Of a DNA stretch of 64,000 nt, positions 58,047 through 64,000 are shown in pieces. The notes beneath the pieces were generated by a model. The model saw only the letters and a list, made by a program, of their open reading frames with translations. It did no database searches and was not told the DNA's origin. Made by a program: the position numbers and the translations under genes. The stretch spans positions 127,315 to 191,314 of the forward strand of contig NZ_SUTJ01000002.1 in assembly GCF_015062915.1 (NCBI RefSeq), written 5' to 3'. Within the stretch, counting starts at the first letter, position 1. Every line of letters begins with the position of its first letter. The DNA comes from Methanobrevibacter thaueri (GTDB lineage Archaea; Methanobacteriota; Methanobacteria; Methanobacteriales; Methanobacteriaceae).

Positions 58047-60026
58047 CTATCCCTTAACCTTTACGGTTCTTTTGATTGATTTTTTACCATAAGCCACTTG
58101 GTATTTTACCTTTTTGCCTATTTTGAGTTTTTTAAGAACGCCTTTTTTGATTGTGAGTTTTGCAACGCCCTTCTTGTTGGTCTTTACCTTGTAGGTTTTC
58201 TTGTTGAACTTGAACTTGACAGTCTTGCCCTTCGCCTTCTTGCCGTTGACCTTCAATTTGGCCTTTATGATGAGTTTCTTGGCGGATTTCTTGACCTTGA
58301 CCTTACCAAGTGTCAATTTGACCTTCTGTTTCAATACGGTTATGTCATAGTAATAGTAAAGGTCCTCGTATCCATCATCACCATAGTATCCAATTTCAAT
58401 CTCATGCTCGCCCTTTTTAAGCTTCTTGAGACTGTATTTGGCAATGCCATTCTTGATTAAAACCTTATGGTTCTTTCCGTCGATGCTGATTATGACATGA
58501 CCCTTGCAGTCCTTAGGCACTTTGACCTTAATGTATTTGTTCTCACCCTGGCGGAACTTGTATGCAACGGTGATTTTAGGATTGGAATACACTCTCATTG
58601 AATAGTCGGAGACATTGTAGTCGCTTCCTGTATAGTTCACGTCAATATTGTAGATTCCAGGCTTGAGTGAATCGATTCTGACTTCAGCGTATCCGTTGCA
58701 CATCCTTACAGTCTTGAAGTGTTTGCCGTTGATGCTGACGACGAGATCGCCTTTTGCATCTTTCGGCAATTTCAGGTATAGCTTGGAGTTGTCCTTATAA
58801 GTCACATCACCTGGACAGATTACCTCATAGTCCACTGTCAGGTTGTATTCTCTTGAAAGCGGGTAGAACTTGTCGTTACCGGCAAATGTGACGTTTAGAA
58901 CATGATTGCCTTGTGACAGTTTGGAAACGTCAATTTCAATCAGGTTATTTACAACATCCACTGAACGCTTGAATTGATATTTCACGCCGTCGACTGTAAC
59001 TGTTAGAAGCTTGTTGTCAAGAGTGTCCGGAAGTATTATCTCAAGGATATTCTTATCCCCGTATGTGAAATACTGCGGATATACGTCAAAGTCATAGGTG
59101 AAATTGATTTTTTGTGTTTTTGTCCTTGTGAAATCCTTGCTTGAAAACACAACCTTCACTTCTGTGTTTGTGTACTTGATGAAGTTTTCAAGTGACAATA
59201 CATAGTATCCGCCTTGGGTTTTTGATGACCTTACCAGTTTGCCGTCAATGTAAACCTTGACGGTTCCGGAAAGCTTTTCTGAAGTGGAAACGCTTATGCA
59301 GTCATCATGGCCTATGTTTATTGTACTTGGAATCTCGATTACGGCATCCTCCACCGTGAAATTGAATGTCTTGTTGTATGGAAGATAATATCTATCCCCA
59401 AAATAGATTACCTTGAATGTATGATTTCCCAATGGCAATTTAGAAAACGGATTGTCATCCCAATGGAACACCGGAATCGCTGTTGTCCTGTTAATCAGCC
59501 TGTCGTCAATGTAAAACTCCACTGTACCGTTGGCAGATCTTGGAAATGCAATCAAACCTGAGTTAGAATCCCCATGAAGAATCTCCGCCGGAAAATGCAT
59601 GTAATTGGCTTGAGGTGAGAATTTCATGACCTTCAATGGAGTAGTAAGGTTCAGATTGACGTTGTTGTAAAAGGCACTAACCTTATATGTCATGTAGTCA
59701 ATCGGAGGCCATACTGAAGCAATCACGTAAAACCTCTTTTCCGGAAGCTTTATCGGAACCTTGAATGACTTTTCGGTGATTGTCTGGTTGTAGATTACCT
59801 CATCATCAATCATTACGCTGAAATTCCCCTGTGAGTCGTCAGGCAATTCAACCTCAATGTCTGTCAGGTTCTCCTTCCACATCACATCATCATAAGTGAC
59901 GTTAATGTCATCAACAACAGGTTTTTCATCGGCCAAATCGTCAATTGTAACATTATCAGCGGCATTTACCGCACCGATTGTTAAAAAAACCAACATTGTC
60001 AAAAGTAGAACATTTTTAACATTCAT
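58047..60026 (-). CDS. Adhesin-like surface protein with cationic C-terminal domain (659 aa)
   Basis: Signal peptide 1-22 (MNVKNVLLLTMLVFLTIGAVNA). Five to six Ig-like domains span about 40-560, including SGLIAFPRSANGTVEFYIDDRLIN, GDKNILEIILPDTLDNKLLTVTVDGVKY and YKDNSKLYLKLPKDAKGDLVVSINGKHF. The end is the Lys-rich domain (KAKGKTVKFKFNKKTYKVKTNKKG). It is the first of the four tandem genes in transcription order; gaps of about 220, 240 and 110 bp suggest each has its own promoter. Sequons are fewer than in the giant adhesins. Confidence 0.9.
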   Translation of the reverse strand: MNVKNVLLLTMLVFLTIGAVNAADNVTIDDLADEKPVVDDINVTYDDVMWKENLTDIEVELPDDSQGNFSVMIDDEVIYNQTITEKSFKVPIKLPEKRFYVIASVWPPIDYMTYKVSAFYNNVNLNLTTPLKVMKFSPQANYMHFPAEILHGDSNSGLIAFPRSANGTVEFYIDDRLINRTTAIPVFHWDDNPFSKLPLGNHTFKVIYFGDRYYLPYNKTFNFTVEDAVIEIPSTINIGHDDCISVSTSEKLSGTVKVYIDGKLVRSSKTQGGYYVLSLENFIKYTNTEVKVVFSSKDFTRTKTQKINFTYDFDVYPQYFTYGDKNILEIILPDTLDNKLLTVTVDGVKYQFKRSVDVVNNLIEIDVSKLSQGNHVLNVTFAGNDKFYPLSREYNLTVDYEVICPGDVTYKDNSKLYLKLPKDAKGDLVVSINGKHFKTVRMCNGYAEVRIDSLKPGIYNIDVNYTGSDYNVSDYSMRVYSNPKITVAYKFRQGENKYIKVKVPKDCKGHVIISIDGKNHKVLIKNGIAKYSLKKLKKGEHEIEIGYYGDDGYEDLYYYYDITVLKQKVKLTLGKVKVKKSAKKLIIKAKLKVNGKKAKGKTVKFKFNKKTYKVKTNKKGVAKLTIKKGVLKKLKIGKKVKYQVAYGKKSIKRTVKVKG

Positions 60027-60176
60027 GTTTAATAGTATGTGTTTGAGTTTATAAATAAATAACTAAACAGAAAATGACACTATCGTAAAATAATATAATT
60101 ATTGAATTTAGTTCAAAACAAAAATTAAAACAGTAAAAATCAAATAAGGAGAAACACTCTCATTAAACTTATTTTT

Positions 60177-60377
60177 TTAATCGTCAAGGCCATACTCTTC
60201 GATGATTTTCTCAAAGATATTCTCATCAAACTCCAAACCCATCATTTCATGAAATGCCCTTAACTTATCGATTCCCGTCAAGGTGTATGGGTCGGCTATA
60301 CGCTCCTCGATTTCCCTGATTTCTTCAGGGGTTGTTGGTTTTTTAATACAAGAATACTCCGCTGATTTGATGTTCAT
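60177..60377 (-). CDS. Small acidic protein coupled to the JAB-like gene
   Basis: 66 aa (MNIKSAEYSCIKKPTTPEEIREIEERIADPYTLTGIDKLRAFHEMMGLEFDENIFEKIIEEYGLDD), mostly helical and acidic, with no motif I recognise. Its ATG overlaps the stop of the broken JAB-like gene by 4 nt, so the two were translated together. A partner or immunity-like role for the upstream protein is possible but only inferred from coupling. It remains intact although the upstream gene is broken. Confidence 0.7.
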   Translation of the reverse strand: MNIKSAEYSCIKKPTTPEEIREIEERIADPYTLTGIDKLRAFHEMMGLEFDENIFEKIIEEYGLDD

Positions 60378-61019
60378 GAACGATACTCCTTTTTAGTTAA
60401 TTGTATATTATGTATATTTTTATCATTTATATAATTTGATAACATTATTCCATACATTATATCACATATATCATTAGTTTTGGGCCCTGAATATTTTTTT
60501 CTAGAATATTCTTGACAAGAATCTAAAATCATCAAAGAAGAATATTTTAAATCAACATGCAATAAAGGACAAATGCCTTTTGCTTTTAAAACCCATAATT
60601 CATTTGGTCCGACAACCAATTCGTAGTCTTCAAAATCTCTGAGCAAAATTCCAAAATTTTTTCCTGATGGTGGAGAGTATACAATTGAGGGATGATTGTG
60701 AATTGATGCAACATAATTATCCTCAAATTCATCATCTTCAAAGGATAGTTTAACATTATCAATTTCACCGAAGGCAAATTTAAGGATTTCACCTGTGACA
60801 TAATCAATACATCACGCATTCAAATTCAAGATTTTTGGTTTTTCTTATGAACTCGTCAACAGTCCTAAAAGCTTCATCACTGAATTCATCCGGCAAGTCT
60901 TCACGCCTGATTGACGGAGTATCTTCAGCTTTAAGTTTTTCATAATCCCCAAAGGGATCCTCACTTCCCAATAACGTTAAAATCATACAAATTAATAAAA
61001 AAATTTTTTTAAGGTACAT
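60374..61019 (-). pseudogene. JAB/MPN-like protein gene broken by a frameshift
   Basis: The first part (61019 to the TGA at 60804) reads MYLKKIFLLICMILTLLGSEDPFGDYEKLKAE...DEFIRKTKNLEFECVMY, with a hydrophobic start. The second part, one frame over, reads CIDYVTGEILKFAFGEIDNVKLSFEDDEFEDNYVASIHNHPS..SPPSGKNFGILLRDFEDYELVVGPNELWVLKAKG and ends at 60374. HNHPS followed by SPPSG is the metal-site pattern of JAB/RadC-type domains (H-x-H-P-x(n)-S), but the final Asp of S-x-x-D is Asn here. The frames meet at 60804-60814; loss of one AT pair from TATATT would explain the break. Joined length is about 215 aa. A sequencing error or recoding cannot be excluded. Confidence 0.65.
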
Positions 61020-61237
61020 GGTTTAAAATTGGTTTAGAAAGCATATAAATCTTGATAAGAGAAATAAAAGGAAAATCATTTAATAAATGGTTTTTTAAAG
61101 GCAATTTAACATTTTCAATACAATTTGATGTTAAATAATAAATTTTCATAACCCTGAATATTTGTGTAGACACCGGGAAAGTTCAAAGAGACCCCTTTGA
61201 TGTTCTGGTGATGGCATTCAAAAAGCACTGATTGAGG

Positions 61238-62086
61238 CTATATCTCATTCTGATTGTAGCTGTACTCAGGCAGTCTTCCGACATGGCGAGTTTCAAAGAA
61301 CATGTCCTTTTTAGCCATGATTATGATGACTGTAAGCACTGTTATCACTATTGTCTCCAGGCATTTTGTCTCTGGGGTCAACGCAATTTTTTCCTGCATG
61401 AAATTGACAAAAAAATGGAATATCATGCAGGCCAGTATCGAACGGTCGCTTTCAAGATAGACCCATGTGATGACAAATCCCATGGGGATTCCGCTGACAA
61501 AAAAGTTGACCACGAAAAGAGGATCCGCCATAAGCCCCGCCTGATATGTTCCCGGAATGAAGATTAGGGGCAAGTGCCATAAAGACCACAGCACTCCAAA
61601 AATCATGGATTCCCAAAACCAGTTCATATAGTTTCCAATGGAATCCTCGCAGTATCCTTTCCATCCCACTTCCTCAATTATTGAAGCGACAGTGATGGTG
61701 AGGAATGCTCCTGCTATCCCAACGCCTGTGAAGGAAAAGTTTTCAGTTAATGAGAACTGGTTGATTGACTGTCCGAAGGGCAGGGACAGGAGAATGGAAC
61801 AGGCTATCACTATCGCAAATGCGATTATGGCCCAAACCACATTCATCCATTTCACCTTGTAGAATCCGAAGATCCTATTCTTGAAGTCCCTCTTGAGGGC
61901 ATCTGACCCGGACATCATGATGAAAACCGTGGACACGATGGCCGGAGCCATGAGGCCTATCAGCATCAGCAGGGGACTGATGCTTTCAGGCGTGAATATT
62001 GCTGGAATCCAAAATATCCATGTGAAAAGATATGCCATGGAAAAGAAGAGAACCGGCCTATATCTGTATTTTTCCGTAGCGTTCAC
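61238..62086 (-). CDS. CPBP family intramembrane protease-like protein
   Basis: 282 aa, about eight membrane segments. E138 and E139 in SIIEEVGWKGY form motif 1 of the CPBP (CAAX protease and bacteriocin-processing) family; the usual Arg of EE-x3-R is Lys143 here. FGVLWSLWHLPLIF supplies motif 2 (F-x3-H), and FHFFVNF motif 3 (H-x3-N). The protein should be an integral membrane protease or a related scaffold. It overlaps the TetR gene upstream by 4 nt and is thus probably under that regulator. Confidence 0.87.
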   Translation of the reverse strand: MNATEKYRYRPVLFFSMAYLFTWIFWIPAIFTPESISPLLMLIGLMAPAIVSTVFIMMSGSDALKRDFKNRIFGFYKVKWMNVVWAIIAFAIVIACSILLSLPFGQSINQFSLTENFSFTGVGIAGAFLTITVASIIEEVGWKGYCEDSIGNYMNWFWESMIFGVLWSLWHLPLIFIPGTYQAGLMADPLFVVNFFVSGIPMGFVITWVYLESDRSILACMIFHFFVNFMQEKIALTPETKCLETIVITVLTVIIIMAKKDMFFETRHVGRLPEYSYNQNEI

Positions 62087-62697
62087 TCGGCCGCCTCCAT
62101 GTCGCTCTTGTCAATCAGGTCGTAAATGAAACCCATCGTTCCGCTTTCTGCCCCGAGAAGCTTTTCGGTCATGTCTATAAATACGGAGATGTCCCTTTCA
62201 GTGAATGCCCCTTCATTGAAGGTGCCGTCGCTGATGACAAGCAGCATCTTGACGCGTTCGGCTATGTTGTCGCATTCAAAGATGCCTTCCCTTACTCCCT
62301 CATTTATGACTTCTGAGAGAAGCGGAGTGACAACATGGATCAATTTTTTCCTGACCTTATGGTGCATCAGCACGTTTTCAGGCTGGAAAAGAGCGTTCTT
62401 TATTGGCTGTTCCGCTTCGGTAGGCTTTACTGACGCGATTATGCCGACGATCTTTTGCGGCACAGGAATATCCGTCTCGATAATCTCCCTTGCCGCTTCA
62501 ATCTCGCTGTCGATCATCATGTCTATGACCTCTTCGAGCATCTGCTCCTTGCTTTCGAAATAGTAGTAGTATGTGCCTTTGGCTATCTGCGCCTTTTCTA
62601 TGATTTCGTCAACTGTGGTATTCTCATATCCCTGTGTGAGAAACATGTCATAGGCTATTTTCAGCAACTCTTTTTTCCTTTTTTCTCCTTTTTTCAT
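62083..62697 (-). CDS. TetR/AcrR family transcriptional regulator
   Basis: 204 aa. MKKGEKRKKELLKIAYDMFLTQGYENTTVDEIIEKAQIAKGTYYYYFESKEQMLEEVIDMM is a textbook TetR N-terminal helix-turn-helix (recognition helix about 35-45). The C-terminal part is a helical ligand domain. The ATG at 62697 follows GGAGG by 5 nt; a TTG four codons earlier is open but is itself next to this ribosome site. It is the first gene of a two-gene operon with the CPBP protein. A palindrome overlapping the likely transcript start suggests autorepression. The ligand is unknown. Confidence 0.92.
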   Translation of the reverse strand: MKKGEKRKKELLKIAYDMFLTQGYENTTVDEIIEKAQIAKGTYYYYFESKEQMLEEVIDMMIDSEIEAAREIIETDIPVPQKIVGIIASVKPTEAEQPIKNALFQPENVLMHHKVRKKLIHVVTPLLSEVINEGVREGIFECDNIAERVKMLLVISDGTFNEGAFTERDISVFIDMTEKLLGAESGTMGFIYDLIDKSDMEAAE

Positions 62698-62740
62698 GTT
62701 TACCTCCAAAAATACTCGTTATTTGATGTTCATATTGTAA

Positions 62741-62782
62741 TTGACTTAATATTCTTGTCAATCATTTTTCGACTATTAGTCG
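62741..62782 (-). promoter_or_regulatory. Candidate TetR operators in the tetR-CPBP promoter
   Basis: A perfect 13-bp palindrome (cgacta t tagtcg, 62770-62782) and a 21-bp element with inverted ends (ttgac...gtcaa, 62741-62761) lie about 45-85 bp upstream of the tetR start. A TATA-like TTATAATT (about 62793-62800) on the minus strand would start transcription near the palindrome, a place suited to repression. Confidence 0.5.
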
Positions 62783-63045
62783 GTTTTTAATTATAATATG
62801 AAAATTACAGTATATAAACATTTCGCCATGACATAGCCGTGCTTAAATCCCTCAGGCAGCCTAAAAAGCATTGATGAAAACATGTTAATTAATGAGATGA
62901 ATAGTAAAATAAGCCATGAAAAATGCTTCATGCAAAAGGAGTTGCTCATGATAAGTCTATTTGTTTCAAAAAAAGCAAAGATATAGAAATTAAATGTTAC
63001 GAGAGATTTCGTCGAAAAAAAAATTGGGAGAATGAAAAACAGGAG
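62783..63045. other. Intergenic sequence, nothing recognised
   Basis: It holds the tetR promoter end and the 3' flank of the RPDV-repeat gene. I see no gene, RNA or repeat; the plus-strand frame from 62923 runs antisense into the RPDV gene and has no ribosome site. Confidence 0.4.
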
Positions 63046-63516
63046 TTAGCTTCCCATTCCGCATTCAGTCATGTTATTTATATCAAATGGAAACACATGG
63101 TCCCAAAAAGATGCAATTGGTCTATTTTGCTCTTTTTCAAGATTAGTATACTTTTCAGGGATATAAACTTTTTGAACATCTGGTCTTATCTGAGATGCAG
63201 AAACATCATCAACCACATCAGGTCTTAACTGAAGTGGGGAATTCTCATCATCTTGGAATGCTATAATTGGTTTATCTTTGTAATCAGCAGCCTTTCCAGA
63301 ATGTTTAAGTGAAGCGGACATTTGAACATCAGGCCTATCAACAACATCAGGTCTTAACTGAGATGTGGAAAAGTCATCGTCTTTTACGATAGAAACACTA
63401 TCGACAACATCTAATGCAGGTGCGTCACCTGCCTCATTCAAGTCAGCTGCGGATGCGCAACCGACACCGATTACAAATACAAAAATTGTTGCACAAATTA
63501 AAATTATTCTATTCAT
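63046..63516 (-). CDS. Small secreted protein with RPDV repeats
   Basis: 156 aa. The signal peptide (MNRIILICATIFVFVIGVGCASA, cut before ADLN) is clear. The mature part is polar and carries the repeat S-x-Q-(L/I)-R-P-D-V-(V-D) three times (TSQLRPDVVD, PLQLRPDVVD, ASQIRPDV), plus RPDVQ once more in partial form, with acidic DDD/DDEN stretches before two of them. The end is EKEQNRPIASFWDHVFPFDINNMTECGMGS. There is no anchor and no catalytic motif. I do not recognise the family; a secreted ligand, matrix or binding protein is possible. A TATA box (TTTATATATGG, about 63572-63582) and a perfect palindrome lie upstream. Confidence 0.75.
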   Translation of the reverse strand: MNRIILICATIFVFVIGVGCASAADLNEAGDAPALDVVDSVSIVKDDDFSTSQLRPDVVDRPDVQMSASLKHSGKAADYKDKPIIAFQDDENSPLQLRPDVVDDVSASQIRPDVQKVYIPEKYTNLEKEQNRPIASFWDHVFPFDINNMTECGMGS

Positions 63517-63591
63517 TATAAATCCTCGATTATTTTAGAAAACTTGTTTCTACTACATTGTATATTAAAGACCATATATAAAGATTTTCGA

Positions 63592-63611
63592 ATGCAAGTA
63601 CTTACTTGCAT
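63592..63611 (-). promoter_or_regulatory. Perfect 20-bp palindrome upstream of the RPDV gene promoter
   Basis: ATGCAAGTA-CT-TACTTGCAT, 9-bp arms with a 2-bp centre, about 10 bp upstream of the TATA box (63572-63582) for the gene at 63046-63516. This placement suits an activator site. Which protein binds it is unknown. Confidence 0.5.
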
Positions 63612-63939
63612 CGTTAAATCAAAAAATAAGGACAAATAATAATTTTTATTAGAAAATGAAATATTTAAAATCGTTAATGAAGAAACAGAGAATTATTAAC
63701 TAAATGTTTAGCGGATATTTTGAGGCAAAATATACGTAACTTATTTTATACATAGTTTTTAACGACATCAAAGCAATATTTATTCCACCGTAAATTAATT
63801 TATTTTGAAATAAATATTGATTTATACTTGTTTTATTATATTGCAATAACAATATTGCTTTAAACCGATATCAAAAGATTTATATTCTTTAAAACCTAAA
63901 TTAAAGAATAATTAACAAAATTCAATGAGGTGAAAATTA
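63612..63939. other. AT-rich intergenic region with GCAATATT-type repeats
   Basis: About 330 bp before the plus-strand gene at 63940. It holds several copies of GCAATATT or its complement (around 63771 and 63840-63862, the latter an inverted pair GCAATA/TATTGC) and a TATA-like TTTATATTC near 63887. Otherwise nothing recognised. Confidence 0.4.
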
Positions 63940-64000
63940 ATGAAATTTCACGAGGATACAATCTTCAAGATTGAAGGCCAGAAATATGGGCAGGAACTGA
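63940..64000 (+). CDS. Start of a gene cut by the right edge
   Basis: Only 20 codons are visible (MKFHEDTIFKIEGQKYGQEL). GAGGTG stands 8-9 nt before the ATG, and a TATA-like element lies about 50 nt upstream. The opening resembles Rpn-like PD-(D/E)XK proteins that are expanded in gut methanogens, a tentative match. It may be a distant relative of the gene at 40592-41443. Confidence 0.55.
   Translation, partial: MKFHEDTIFKIEGQKYGQEL

Noticed and set aside
60586..60819. 77-codon minus-strand frame overlapping the JAB-like gene
   Set aside because: It is out of frame with the conserved HNHP-containing reading and gives a nonsensical composition.
62923..63228. 101-codon plus-strand frame
   Set aside because: It is antisense to the RPDV-repeat gene, which has a signal peptide, and has no ribosome site.
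1..64000. tRNA, rRNA, insertion sequence or prophage
   Set aside because: I looked for tRNA-like T-loops, rRNA stretches, transposase motifs and phage structural genes and found none convincing.

Overview
The window looks like a chromosome segment of a gut methanogen, most likely Methanobrevibacter or a close relative (Methanobacteriales). It is AT-rich. It carries archaeal genes (ribosomal protein S3Ae, Orc1/Cdc6, the MptE-type pterin kinase, RtcB with archease), archaeal TATA-box promoters, GGAGG- or GTGAT-type ribosome binding sites, and about half of it codes for very large adhesin-like surface proteins rich in N-x-S/T sequons. The genus is inferred from gene content; no marker here fixes the species.

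Layout. 1-19190 (minus): an adhesin-like gene of at least 6,396 codons that runs off the left edge. 19953-32882 (minus): a second giant adhesin-like gene (4,309 aa). The two share architecture, stretches of sequence and a conserved promoter and leader. 33165-33746: ribosomal protein S3Ae. 34169-38127 (minus): a compact run read as archease, small membrane protein, rtcB, a thioinosine-type nucleoside phosphorylase, an iron-sulfur flavoprotein and a NifX-like protein. 38509-39618: Orc1/Cdc6. 39651-40370: mptE. 40592-42794: a PD-(D/E)XK-like protein and a tandem pair of YczE/YitT-type membrane proteins. 42985-44127: a class V aminotransferase. 44188-44380: an intergenic array of repeats matching the mini-ORB of Methanothermobacter, my best candidate for a replication origin. 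44468-45727: a ytfJ-ytfI-like operon with a third small gene. 45716-47703: a ThDP enzyme and a dUTPase/dCTP-deaminase-family protein. 47767-48956: a tautomerase and a protein with an internal duplication. 48957-49985: a gene-poor kilobase with one outlying mini-ORB and a decayed small gene.

49986-60026 (minus): four medium-sized adhesin-like genes in a row, each with a signal peptide, Ig-like domains and a very lysine-rich C-terminal domain that the 4,309-aa protein also has. 60177-61019: a JAB-like gene broken by a frameshift, followed by a small overlapping gene. 61238-62697: a TetR regulator and a CPBP membrane protease in one operon. 63046-63516: a small secreted protein with an RPDV repeat and a perfect palindrome upstream of its promoter. 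63940 to the right edge: the start of another gene.

How it fits together. The left half and 49986-60026 make up a surface-protein arsenal: long beta-helix or Ig-like stalks exported by signal peptides and probably held to the pseudomurein wall through basic tails. The middle holds housekeeping genes for translation, RNA repair, purine salvage and pterin synthesis, with the replication initiator about 4.6 kb from the putative origin. The least described items are the mini-ORB array, the common leader of the two giant adhesins, the broken JAB-like pair and the RPDV-repeat secreted protein.
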